Part shown: piece by piece, positions 1 to 7,215 of the stretch | Numbering within the stretch: the stretch's first letter is position 1 | Layout: each line of letters opens with the position of its first letter | Virus record (IMG/VR): IMGVR_UViG_3300028772_000056 | Span: 1-30,186 of that record | DNA: 30,186 nucleotides | DNA from: a virus | Direction: 5' to 3' (one strand) | Translations under genes and position numbers: made by a program | Notes under the pieces: generated by a model | Told to the model about the DNA's origin: nothing | Seen by the model: the letters and a program-made list of their open reading frames with translations, nothing else | Databases searched by the model: none

Positions 1-1856
1 TCATTGATCAAATTATTTATACTTTCGTTTAATGAGTTTCCGATTTTTTGTACTTTGCTTCCTAGTCTTGTGATTTTAGATTCATGTACTTCAACTGGTT
101 CTTCTTCAGTGTCCAATTGTATAACAACCATACCATTTTGTGGATTAGTTGCAAGTACTTCACCTGTTTTGTCACCTACTGCAATTGTTTCTCCTGGTGT
201 TGGTAATCCGCCTTCTTCAGTTTCACCTTGAACTGGTTCTTCAACTGTTGGTTCAATTGGTTCTTCTGTTGGTAGTTCACCTTCTACAGCTGGTTGAGCT
301 TCAACTTCTTCTCCTTCTCCTTCTACTTCTTCACCTTGTACTGGTCGAGTAATAGGCTGATCTGTCGTTGGTTGAGCAGGTTCTGCTGCTGGACCTTCCA
401 TTGTAGGAGCTTGATCTTCATAATATCCATTAATGTCAATATCTTTAGTATTTTCATCTTCTGTTATGAATTCAAAATTTTCAAGTACTTTACCAGTTTT
501 TAATTTTTCTGTAAGAAGTTTTGATTTTTCGATAGTTTTATCCAAACTTTCAGCGATGTAATTTGTATAAGCCATAGAATCATCAAGATTTTCAGCTATA
601 TATTCTGAATAAGATATGTTGTTATCTACGTGTTCAGCAATGTATTCTGAATATGCAATATTATTGTCAAGATTTTCAGCTACATATTCTGAATAAACAA
701 TAGAATTATCTAGATTTTCAGCTAAATATTCTGAATAAACAATAGAACTGTCAAGATTTTCAGCAATGTATTCTGAATAGTCAATAGATTTGTCAAGATT
801 TTCAGCAATGTATTCTGAATATTTGATATTTTTATCTACATGTTCGGCTATATATTCTGAGAAATCAATATTTTTATCTAAAGTTTCTGCAATATATTTA
901 CCATAATCAATAGATTTGTCAAGATTTTCAGCTAAATATTCTGAATAGTTTCCTATTTTTTCAATGTTTTCAGCAAGATAATCATTGTGTTTAATTAAAT
1001 CTGTTGTTGTTTTTTTCAATTGAACATTTTCATTTACAACAAATTGCATACTTTCTGCAAGATAATCTAAATATTTTACCATTTTTGATTGTTGTTCATG
1101 TAATTGTTCGTAATAATCAAGTACACTTTCTAATTTGGCAGGATCAAAATCGACATTTTTACCTTTAACCATGTCATTAATTTTCAATTTAAAGGTTTCA
1201 ATTTCTTCTGTTAAATAATTAGAATACTCTGTCATTTGTTTTTTTGTTACAAAGTCTTCGTTCATTTGGAATAATTCATTTATTTTTGACTCGTCGGATA
1301 AATCATATATCCTAAAGTAATCTTTGTCACTAAATCCATAACTTTCATTTAATGATTTGACTTCCATTCTAGCTGAACTGAAGCCTGGATCTGCAACTGC
1401 ATCATATGTAAATAATTTTTTAACTGTAACAGTACCATCTGATTCGGTGATGCCCGCGGCTCTGGATGATACGAAAATAGGACAACCATCATCAACAAGT
1501 GCTTTCGCTTCTTTACCCCAATGGGTATTTAACAATCTAATTTCTCCTTTTACAGAATTTGATGCTTTATCAAATACAGCATTTTCGATTGTGTGCGAAA
1601 CTCTTCCTAATGAAGTGTCAAAAACATCTGGGTGATCAAATTCACCATAAACTACTCCTAATTGATTTTTACGAGCTAAAAGTTCGTCAAGGTGAGGTAA
1701 GAATTTTTCAGCAGTATAAATTCTATCATTTCTATTCTTGATATTAAATTCTGTGAAAGTTCCACCTAAAATGTAATTACCTTTCTTTTGATCAGTTTGT
1801 TCATTTATTGGCTTTAGACCGTCCATACAATGTTCTACGATAAGAACTGGTTTCAT
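1..1856 (-). CDS. 21: Prohead protease fused to repeat-containing scaffold (T4 gp21-like), partial
   Basis: The gene starts with ATG at 1856 and is still open at the window edge, giving 618 residues. Residues 1-190 look like a phage prohead serine protease: YGEFDHP (His75), SLGRVSHTIE and VSSRAAG (Ser130/Ser131) match the family's GELDHP and S(S)RxxG blocks. T4 gp21 matures the prohead by cutting scaffold and internal proteins after Glu in (L/I)xE. Residues 190-290 are helical, 290-443 are eleven 14-residue repeats, 470-550 are acidic and Pro/Glu-rich, and 551-605 resemble a small SH3-like barrel. T4 gp21 is only about 212 residues and its scaffold gp22 is separate, so this appears to be a protease-scaffold fusion. 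It follows the portal, as in the T4 order 20-67-68-21. The protease call is firm; the scaffold role is inferred. Confidence 0.85.
   Translation of the reverse strand, partial: MKPVLIVEHCMDGLKPINEQTDQKKGNYILGGTFTEFNIKNRNDRIYTAEKFLPHLDELLARKNQLGVVYGEFDHPDVFDTSLGRVSHTIENAVFDKASNSVKGEIRLLNTHWGKEAKALVDDGCPIFVSSRAAGITESDGTVTVKKLFTYDAVADPGFSSARMEVKSLNESYGFSDKDYFRIYDLSDESKINELFQMNEDFVTKKQMTEYSNYLTEEIETFKLKINDMVKGKNVDFDPAKLESVLDYYEQLHEQQSKMVKYLDYLAESMQFVVNENVQLKKTTTDLIKHNDYLAENIEKIGNYSEYLAENLDKSIDYGKYIAETLDKNIDFSEYIAEHVDKNIKYSEYIAENLDKSIDYSEYIAENLDSSIVYSEYLAENLDNSIVYSEYVAENLDNNIAYSEYIAEHVDNNISYSEYIAENLDDSMAYTNYIAESLDKTIEKSKLLTEKLKTGKVLENFEFITEDENTKDIDINGYYEDQAPTMEGPAAEPAQPTTDQPITRPVQGEEVEGEGEEVEAQPAVEGELPTEEPIEPTVEEPVQGETEEGGLPTPGETIAVGDKTGEVLATNPQNGMVVIQLDTEEEPVEVHESKITRLGSKVQKIGNSLNESINNLIN
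528..989 (-). repeat. Eleven tandem 42-bp coding repeats in the scaffold part of the protease gene
   Basis: Read on the minus strand, these are eleven in-frame units of 14 residues with consensus YSEYIAENLDxxIx. They run from HNDYLAEN to YIAESLDKTIE with no insertion or deletion. Fourteen residues equals two heptads, with hydrophobic residues spaced for a continuous helix. Nearly every unit contains IAE, LAE or VAE, which fits the gp21 cleavage rule. Synonymous codon differences between units point to selection on the protein and not to a recent expansion. Confidence 0.9.
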
Positions 1857-1871
1857 ATTTCTTTTTTTCTT

Positions 1872-1880
1872 TTATATATT
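1872..1880 (-). promoter_or_regulatory. Candidate late promoter AATATATAA before the protease gene
   Basis: AATATATAA lies on the minus strand 15 bases before the start codon. The same word or a one-base variant (TATATATAA) stands 19-23 bases before several other putative late genes in the window. It resembles the T4 late element TATAAATA, which is read by gp55-RNA polymerase. In such an AT-rich genome the word alone is weak evidence; the constant spacing is the argument. Confidence 0.4.
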
Positions 1881-1931
1881 ACTTAAAAAATGTCATTTTT
1901 TTCTATTTTTCTATCTACTTGAATAAATAAA

Positions 1932-1962
1932 AAAAGCCAGATATAAAAAATATCTGGCTTTT
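1932..1962 (-). terminator. Rho-independent terminator after the 250-residue gene
   Basis: A perfect 13-bp stem (AAAAGCCAGATAT paired with ATATCTGGCTTTT) has a five-base loop and is followed on the minus strand by a run of seven T. It sits between the stop codon of the charged 250-residue gene and the start of the protease gene, so the protease probably has its own promoter. Confidence 0.85.
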
Positions 1963-1981
1963 AAAAAATTATTAGTTATAA

Positions 1982-2734
1982 TTAAATTGAATCTATATAT
2001 TCATCATCTTCTGATTTTTTAGATTTGCTTGATGATGATTTTTTTAAATCTTCTTTGTCTGATTCATCCTTTCTAGATTCTTTATCTGAATCAGCAGAAA
2101 AATATGTTTCAGTTTTTACTATTTTAGTAATAACTGAACTATTTTTTTTTGTGATATCTTTATTTGATTCATCTTTTTTGTTGTCAATCACATCTGTTGA
2201 TACTTTATTTAAATCATTCTTTATCTCTGATTCTTTAGTCGTTTTTACTTTCTCTACATTTTTATCTTCAACTTTTTCTACTTTTGCTTCTTCTATATTA
2301 GAAGTCGTTTCAGTTGTGGGTTTTAATTTTTCTTGATTAGGTTCTTTAATGATTCCTAACGAAATTTCACGTTTTTTTAAATCTTCAATTGATTTTTTTC
2401 TTTTTTCTAAATTGTCTGATAATGTTTTGCTGTGACTATTTTTTAGATTATCTGTTATTTTATTATTGTCCTCTTTATTTTTTTCTACACTTATTTTTAT
2501 TTTTTCTAATTCTTTTGATAAATCATCTTCATACTTAGATTCCTCAGTTATCATATTTATCATACCATCCACTTTTTCTATATATGAATGATCTGGAATT
2601 TTTAATTTTTCAATTTTTCCATCTATTTTAATCTCATAGTATCCATTATTTTCTCCTATAAAATCTTCTACCTTATCTATATCAGTTATTTTATTATAAT
2701 ATAGTATCGCTATTATTCCTCTATCTACTGGCAT
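1982..2734 (-). CDS. Charged coiled-coil protein in the T4 gp67/gp68 position
   Basis: This 250-residue protein is not recognised by sequence. Residues 1-60 look globular (IIAILYYNKITDIDKVEDF), residues 60-130 are a Lys/Glu-rich helix likely to form a coiled coil, and the rest is low-complexity and strongly charged with a Ser/Lys-rich stretch (KKSSSSKSKK) near the end. It lies between portal and protease genes. In T4 that position holds the small prohead core proteins gp67 and gp68, so a role in the prohead core is plausible but rests only on position and composition. A terminator follows it, and an AATATATAA element lies 20 bases before the start. Confidence 0.75.
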   Translation of the reverse strand: MPVDRGIIAILYYNKITDIDKVEDFIGENNGYYEIKIDGKIEKLKIPDHSYIEKVDGMINMITEESKYEDDLSKELEKIKISVEKNKEDNNKITDNLKNSHSKTLSDNLEKRKKSIEDLKKREISLGIIKEPNQEKLKPTTETTSNIEEAKVEKVEDKNVEKVKTTKESEIKNDLNKVSTDVIDNKKDESNKDITKKNSSVITKIVKTETYFSADSDKESRKDESDKEDLKKSSSSKSKKSEDDEYIDSI

Positions 2735-2754
2735 ATTTGTTGTTATTTTTTTAT

Positions 2755-2763
2755 TTATATATT
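2755..2763 (-). promoter_or_regulatory. Candidate late promoter before the charged core protein gene
   Basis: AATATATAA on the minus strand is followed directly by more A/T, so that TATAAATA, the exact T4 late consensus, is present at 2759-2752. The motif ends 20 bases before the ATG at 2734. It lies downstream of the portal gene's terminator, as expected for a new transcript. Confidence 0.5.
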
Positions 2764-2822
2764 AAATAATTATAGTTGTATTTTTTGATTGTGATTTAAA
2801 TAATGTTAATTTTTAATTATAA

Positions 2823-2865
2823 GAACAAAAAAAGAGATAACAATTTGTTATCTCTTTTTTTGTTC
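2823..2865 (-). terminator. Strong terminator after the portal gene
   Basis: A 21-base inverted repeat (2823-2843 with 2845-2865, core AGAGATAACAA/TTGTTATCTCT, flanked by runs of seven A and seven T) lies 12 bases past the portal stop codon. The repeat is nearly perfect, so it could act in both directions, but only the minus strand has a gene ending here. Confidence 0.85.
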
Positions 2866-2877
2866 ATTGTATATAAT

Positions 2878-4647
2878 TTAAAATTCTGCTTCACCTTGTG
2901 ATTGTCCGCCTCCTTGTGCTTGACCACCTCCTTGTGCTTGTCCGCCTCCTTGCGCTTGACCACCTCCTTGTGCTTGTCCGCCTCCTTGCGCTTGTCCGCC
3001 TCCTTGTGCTTGACCACCTCCGCCTTCTCCACCAGGAAATCCTGGTTCTCCGCCTGGAAATCCTCCCATGTCACCTCCGCCTCCGCCAGATGCTCCAGCT
3101 CCTTCTCCTGCTGTACCACTCATCATTTTGCATTTATTGTTTGATTCAATATCTTTATCAGTAAATTTCATAATATTTCTAACTATCCATTCAATTGATA
3201 AATATGGTTTTCCCTCTCCATCTTGTAGATTGCTGGATAATGTTGATGCGATTTCTGCTCTTTTTGCTAAATTGTTCAAATATTTCCATTCTTCAAATAA
3301 ATCATTAGAATTGAAATTTAATTTAATGTAACTTTCAAATATTCTATCACTGCTCAATTCTGGAAATTCTAATACCATCTGTATTTTTAATGGCTTAACT
3401 AATACCTCTTTGAATAATGTTCTTAATCTACTAACAAAATTTTTGAATCTTATTTCATCCATTGTAATTGATGCTGTATCATCATAAAAATTACCACCAC
3501 CCTGGTCTTCATCTAATCTAGAAAATGGCATTTTTGATGCTCTTTTAAATGATTTATAAAACCATTGTAATACTATATCTTCATTTAATTCTGCTTGTTG
3601 CGGTTGTAAAATTTCCATTTCTGGAGTACCTAATTCTGATGTTGGAAACCAATAATCTTTAGAATGAGGAATTTTAGTTGAGCCATTTATATATGGTATT
3701 CCTGTTGTATCATCCCATTCTATATCTTCATGATATTCACTCATCAACTGACTAATTTGCTGTTCAGCTTGTTGTCTAGTTAATCCATTTACAGGAATTA
3801 CAAATTTTTTATATATTGATGCCTGATTTAAATTATACATCAATTTTGTGAATTCTAACAACTTAAGTTGATTATAAGGTTTAATCAATCCTTCTACATA
3901 ACTTGTTTCATCATAGTCTAAATTATTTGAATATGAAATATAAATAATATTAGCATCTAATAAAACTCTTCTTAATTGTGGAACATCTGGATTTTGAATC
4001 CAAACAACAGTTCCAGTACCTGGTTCTGCAGCTACAATTAAAGTTAAAGGATCCAATAAATTTAATTCAATTATATTTTTTTGATCATCGTCATAAACAA
4101 TTTCAAATGATAAAAATCCATCAATTAAAAATGTTTTCATGTAATTCCAAGCTGTTAATCCATCATTAAAGTTAAATGCATTATAAATTTTTTTAAAATT
4201 TTCCTGATATTTTACTCTTATTGATTGATCATAAGTATCTGGTAAATCAGAAACAGTGCAAAAATAATTATCATCATCATAATTTATTGCTTCTTCTGCA
4301 ATTCTAGTTACGTAATCTTTAATTTCTTCCTTTATTGCGTACTGATGTAATATTTTTCTTTTGTCTAAATATCTACGATCTAAATAAGCAATAGATTTTT
4401 TTTCTAATATTTTAGAAATTATTTTTTTTGTGAATAAATCGTACATGTTTGTACCAGGTTCATAAAGCAAATTACTGGTATCTTGAAATGCGCCAATAGC
4501 CTGACTGTTTCTAACAACCATTTCTTGCTCGTCCATTCCAAAATTACTTAATTTTCTTAATATTTTATTTCCAAAGCTTTTTCCTACATTACCTCTACCA
4601 AAATCATACATGGAATTTGGCTGATTATATCTGTTATATGTTGCCAC
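2878..4647 (-). CDS. 20: Portal protein (T4 gp20-like)
   Basis: The portal forms the dodecameric ring at one capsid vertex for DNA packaging and tail attachment. At 589 residues it is somewhat longer than T4 gp20 (524). The block KMPFSRLDEDQGGGNFYDDTASITMDEIRFKNFV, cited here only by its key parts (PFSRLDEDQ, ITMDEIRFKNF, then LRTLFKEVLVKPLKIQM), is characteristic of gp20. The start is GTG at 4647 (MATYNRYNQ), with no in-frame ATG close by. The C-terminal 70 residues are Gly-rich and end in seven six-residue GGGQ(A/S)Q repeats not found in T4. An AATATATAA element lies 21 bases upstream. Confidence 0.95.
   Translation of the reverse strand: MATYNRYNQPNSMYDFGRGNVGKSFGNKILRKLSNFGMDEQEMVVRNSQAIGAFQDTSNLLYEPGTNMYDLFTKKIISKILEKKSIAYLDRRYLDKRKILHQYAIKEEIKDYVTRIAEEAINYDDDNYFCTVSDLPDTYDQSIRVKYQENFKKIYNAFNFNDGLTAWNYMKTFLIDGFLSFEIVYDDDQKNIIELNLLDPLTLIVAAEPGTGTVVWIQNPDVPQLRRVLLDANIIYISYSNNLDYDETSYVEGLIKPYNQLKLLEFTKLMYNLNQASIYKKFVIPVNGLTRQQAEQQISQLMSEYHEDIEWDDTTGIPYINGSTKIPHSKDYWFPTSELGTPEMEILQPQQAELNEDIVLQWFYKSFKRASKMPFSRLDEDQGGGNFYDDTASITMDEIRFKNFVSRLRTLFKEVLVKPLKIQMVLEFPELSSDRIFESYIKLNFNSNDLFEEWKYLNNLAKRAEIASTLSSNLQDGEGKPYLSIEWIVRNIMKFTDKDIESNNKCKMMSGTAGEGAGASGGGGGDMGGFPGGEPGFPGGEGGGGQAQGGGQAQGGGQAQGGGQAQGGGQAQGGGQAQGGGQSQGEAEF
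2896..3021 (-). repeat. Seven 18-bp repeats encoding GGGQAQ at the portal C-terminus
   Basis: Six GGGQAQ units and one final GGGQSQ unit are encoded in tandem on the minus strand, before the last residues GEAEF. The units differ by synonymous changes (CCG/CCA for Gly, TGC/CGC-type third-base swaps), so they have been kept as protein. The block is much richer in GC than the surrounding DNA because of the Gly codons. Confidence 0.9.
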
Positions 4648-4668
4648 TGTTTATTTATTAATTTTTTA

Positions 4669-4677
4669 TTATATATT
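4669..4677 (-). promoter_or_regulatory. Candidate late promoter before the portal gene
   Basis: AATATATAA followed by TAAAAAAT on the minus strand lies 21 bases before the GTG start. The downstream TAAAAAAT matches the continuation seen at 8643 and 28143 on the plus strand. Confidence 0.45.
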
Positions 4678-4718
4678 AAAATATATGTGTTCATTTAAAA
4701 TAAGAATATTAATATTTT

Positions 4719-5489
4719 TTATAAATTTTCAATTAATTTTAGATTTTTTTCAAAATTTTTTAATGATGTATAAAAATTCTCAATATCTTTTTCATAAAGT
4801 TTTAATATTTCTTCATATATTTTTATTTTATCTGAAAAATCTAATTTCAACTTATTATTCACTATATTGTTCAATGTGTCGTACATTAAACCATTATTTA
4901 TTTTGTATGTATCTAAAAAAACAAATCTTTGAAGAATTGTTGAAGATACTTGATATACGTTCTCAATTTTAGATATATCATATGCTGTTATTGAGTAATT
5001 CTTTTTTCCATTAATTTTTAAATATTGATAAATCCAATTTACATTAAAATTAAATTCATTATTTACAACATCACCTTTTGATATTTTATCGGAATTTTTA
5101 TCGTATCTATCTGGATTAGCCTGGATTATTGAATCAATTAATTGTGCTTTGTATAATACTGGTAAATAATCAAAATTTATAGCATATAAAATTTTTTTAA
5201 TGTTAACAATTTTTAATTGACTCTCTAAAATTCCAAGTTCATTTGAATTTTTTATGGGTGGTATGGTTAAAATTGGACACCATAATTTATTTCCATTATA
5301 ATTATATTTAATTATATAAAATTTACCAATTTGAATATTCGCTAATGTAGTTGATCTTATTTGCTTATTTGGATATCTAATGATATAATTAAATATCTCT
5401 TCTGTTGATTCTTTTCTAATCAAATTTATATTTTGATTGTATTGTCCAAATAATGCTTTGAGTTCATCAGTGAATGACATGTTATTCAT
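4719..5489 (-). CDS. Unrecognised protein between gp4 and portal genes
   Basis: This 256-residue protein overlaps the stop of the gp4 gene by four bases (ATGA) and is therefore probably translationally coupled to it. Residues 45-125 (IGKFYIIKYNYNGNKLWCPIL, then KILYAINFDYLPVLYKAQLID) suggest a beta-rich fold with a conserved NF(D/H)YLP block that I associate with conserved phage structural proteins. The C-terminal third is helical and Lys-rich. In T4 the gene after gp4 is the baseplate wedge gene 53, but I see no convincing similarity to gp53. A virion or assembly role is suggested by context only. Confidence 0.75.
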   Translation of the reverse strand: MNNMSFTDELKALFGQYNQNINLIRKESTEEIFNYIIRYPNKQIRSTTLANIQIGKFYIIKYNYNGNKLWCPILTIPPIKNSNELGILESQLKIVNIKKILYAINFDYLPVLYKAQLIDSIIQANPDRYDKNSDKISKGDVVNNEFNFNVNWIYQYLKINGKKNYSITAYDISKIENVYQVSSTILQRFVFLDTYKINNGLMYDTLNNIVNNKLKLDFSDKIKIYEEILKLYEKDIENFYTSLKNFEKNLKLIENL

Positions 5490-6013
5490 TTTATTATACC
5501 ATATTTTTTCAAATCATCTTCAGAAATTATTATAAATTTCAAATTATGTCTTTCACACCATTCTTTTGTGAAATGCCATTTATGTATATTTTTTTTGTAT
5601 GTATTTAAAGAATATTCATAATTTTCTAACATTTTTAATGTTTGCCTAGTAGGTGGTTTGGGAGGTTCAGTTTCATGTTTAGGTTTAACTTCAACTACAA
5701 GTCTATCATATCTTTCTTTGTCGTTATGATCAATCATTTCCAGATAGTAATCTGGATAATAACGATGAGTTTCTATCTGTCCTAACTTATTTTTGTATTG
5801 ATATGGAATCTCCAAACTTTCAGAACTCCATTTTAATACTTTATCATTTAAATCACAAAATCTACAAAATCCTAATTCCCATGAACTGAAATATTTTATA
5901 GGAAGAATTCCAATGTATTTTTCTTCATTTTCAAGATTATAAAAACCCTGATGATATTTATTTTTACCATTTTTATTCTTTCTATTTCCAAATGTTGCTT
6001 TATTTGCTCCCAT
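5486..6013 (-). CDS. 4: Head-completion protein (T4 gp4-like) with nuclease fold
   Basis: T4 gp4 acts late in head maturation, before tail joining. This 175-residue protein has the family blocks in order: NKYHQGFYN and KYIG near the N-terminus, SSWELGFCRFCD (Glu46), LKWSSE, HRYYPDYYLE (Asp88) and VVEVKP (Glu108, Lys110). These residues make an E...D...ExK arrangement like PD-(D/E)xK nucleases. T4 gp4 is about 150 residues with the same blocks. The start is ATG at 6013, three bases after the preceding gene. Confidence 0.9.
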   Translation of the reverse strand: MGANKATFGNRKNKNGKNKYHQGFYNLENEEKYIGILPIKYFSSWELGFCRFCDLNDKVLKWSSESLEIPYQYKNKLGQIETHRYYPDYYLEMIDHNDKERYDRLVVEVKPKHETEPPKPPTRQTLKMLENYEYSLNTYKKNIHKWHFTKEWCERHNLKFIIISEDDLKKYGIIK

Positions 6014-6016
6014 AAA

Positions 6017-6280
6017 TTAATATCTATTTCTCAATGAGTTTAAATTAGGTGGATCTTGAACAAGTTTAGTGTTGTCTGTTACATTTATGTAATTTCTACC
6101 ACCGTTTGCCTTTGCAACATCATACAATGTTGGAAAACTATTATGTGCTCCCGTTTGAATGTCTTGGTATTGAATATCTCTAACTAACATTATAAATTCT
6201 TCATCATTTCTATATGAATTTGATGTTCCTGGTATTGAATTAATTACTCCGTCATTTCTGACCCAATCTCTTAGTGCCAT
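6017..6280 (-). CDS. Small protein between sigma factor and gp4 genes
   Basis: The product has 87 residues and is not recognised. It starts MALRDWVRNDG and contains a globular middle with FPTLYDVAKANGGRNYINV and a basic end. It has no membrane segment, signal peptide or capsid-targeting-like start. Seventeen bases separate it from the sigma-factor gene and three from the gp4 gene, so it is part of the same transcript and probably late. Confidence 0.7.
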   Translation of the reverse strand: MALRDWVRNDGVINSIPGTSNSYRNDEEFIMLVRDIQYQDIQTGAHNSFPTLYDVAKANGGRNYINVTDNTKLVQDPPNLNSLRNRY

Positions 6281-6297
6281 ATTATATTTATTATTTT

Positions 6298-6672
6298 TTA
6301 GATATTATGAAGACCTTTACCATCATTTGCGCTACTTAAACTTATCATTTTTGGTATGTCTTGATTGTTTTTCTTTTGATAAATTACATTTAATCCGCCT
6401 GCAATACCACGTTTGCAAATTTCTGAAAAATATGGAAATGCAGATGAATATTTTTTTTCATTGAAGCCCTTCCAATTTTGAAGCATCATAAGAATTCCTT
6501 GTTGCATACAATCATATTTATCATCTGATGTTTTATATTTTCTTTCAAATTTTTTTATCATTTCTTCTCCAATTAGAATTATCATTTTTTCAGACTTTCT
6601 AGTTAATTTACCCTTACCTTTGCTAATTATGATTTCATAGTAAAAAGTTGTGTCATCAATATATCTTGCCAT
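6298..6672 (-). CDS. 55: Late-transcription sigma factor (T4 gp55-like)
   Basis: gp55 replaces the host sigma factor and directs RNA polymerase to TATAAATA-type late promoters. The 124-residue protein follows the gp55 family layout: FYYEIIISKGKGKLTRKSEKM, LIGEEMIKKFERKY, then CMQQGILMMLQNWKGFNEKK and SAFPYFSEICKRGI. The last part corresponds to the sigma region-2 core (T4: [25 protein letters not shown], key residues F, Y/F, P, Y/F). It is about 60 residues shorter than T4 gp55, ending soon after the region-2-like block. The missing end is where T4 gp55 contacts the polymerase flap, so that function may be carried by another protein. Confidence 0.82.
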   Translation of the reverse strand: MARYIDDTTFYYEIIISKGKGKLTRKSEKMIILIGEEMIKKFERKYKTSDDKYDCMQQGILMMLQNWKGFNEKKYSSAFPYFSEICKRGIAGGLNVIYQKKNNQDIPKMISLSSANDGKGLHNI

Positions 6673-6857
6673 TTTGTTTTTTGTTTTTTTGTTTTTTGTT
6701 TTTTTATTCTATTTTGCCTATTAAAATATATGATATGTTGATGATTATAAATGCCTTTTAATGTGTTGATTTATTGTGTTTATATATAAGTTAATTTTTA
6801 TAGATTTCTAATAATTAAAAGTTTAATAAAAGTTTAATAAAAATGATTATTAATTAA
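6673..6857 (-). other. Leader and promoter region of the sigma-factor operon
   Basis: No gene is visible here on either strand. Directly before the ATG at 6672 the minus strand has an A-rich leader built from AAAAAAC-type units over about 35 bases. Such purine-rich leaders without a Shine-Dalgarno sequence are usual for Bacteroidota genes. Further upstream the sequence is simple A/T with no clear promoter box. Confidence 0.5.
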
Positions 6858-6886
6858 AAAAGATATCACAAAATGTGATATCTTTT
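6858..6886 (-). terminator. Terminator after the 90-residue gene
   Basis: A 13-bp perfect stem (AAAAGATATCACA with TGTGATATCTTTT) has a three-base loop and is followed on the minus strand by T-rich DNA. It closes the transcript that contains the 428- and 90-residue genes. Confidence 0.8.
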
Positions 6887-6928
6887 CAATTTGCTCATTT
6901 ATAACATTATATAATCATTCTTTGATAT

Positions 6929-7201
6929 TTATCGTTCATTATCAAACTTGAAATTATCATTAGGTTGTTTATGATAATCATATCCACTATCTGCAATTCT
7001 TTGTAAATGTTCAATTACGCCCTGTGCTTGATCTATTCCAAATTGAGATAGATATGATAAAAAATCCTCAAAAATTCTTTCTGACATTTTTTTTGCTATT
7101 TTTCCTTTTTCTGTATCATAAAATGCAATAGGCTGACCTTCATCATCTGTATAATACACCGGTTTTTTTTGGTAATTTTCAAATTTCTTTAATTTTTCCA
7201 T
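6929..7201 (-). CDS. Small protein with MEKLKKFE start (possible packaged protein)
   Basis: This 90-residue protein begins MEKLKKFENYQKK, one of the recurrent N-terminal peptides in this window that resemble the T4 capsid-targeting sequence. The same first nine residues, MEKLKKFE and an aromatic position shortly after, begin the gene at 25602. The rest is a mixed helical domain (KKMSERIFEDFLSYLSQFGID) ending in FKFDNER. It follows the 428-residue gene by 14 bases and precedes a terminator. I do not recognise a function; packaging into the head is inferred from the leader peptide. Confidence 0.75.
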   Translation of the reverse strand: MEKLKKFENYQKKPVYYTDDEGQPIAFYDTEKGKIAKKMSERIFEDFLSYLSQFGIDQAQGVIEHLQRIADSGYDYHKQPNDNFKFDNER

Positions 7202-7215
7202 ATTTTAATTTTTTT

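Noticed and set aside
528-989. CRISPR-like array of 42-bp repeats
   Set aside because: The repeats are contiguous, in frame, without spacers and encode a regular helical pattern in the protease-scaffold gene.
2898-3164. Open frames on the plus strand and in the other minus frame across the portal's Gly-Gln repeat
   Set aside because: They are shadows of the repetitive coding sequence; the portal frame has strong family matches.
4719-5489. Assignment as baseplate wedge protein gp53
   Set aside because: It has the right position after gp4, but no blocks typical of gp53 were found.
6673-6710. T-rich tract before the sigma-factor gene as a terminator
   Set aside because: There is no stem before it; on the coding strand it is an A-rich leader immediately before the start codon.
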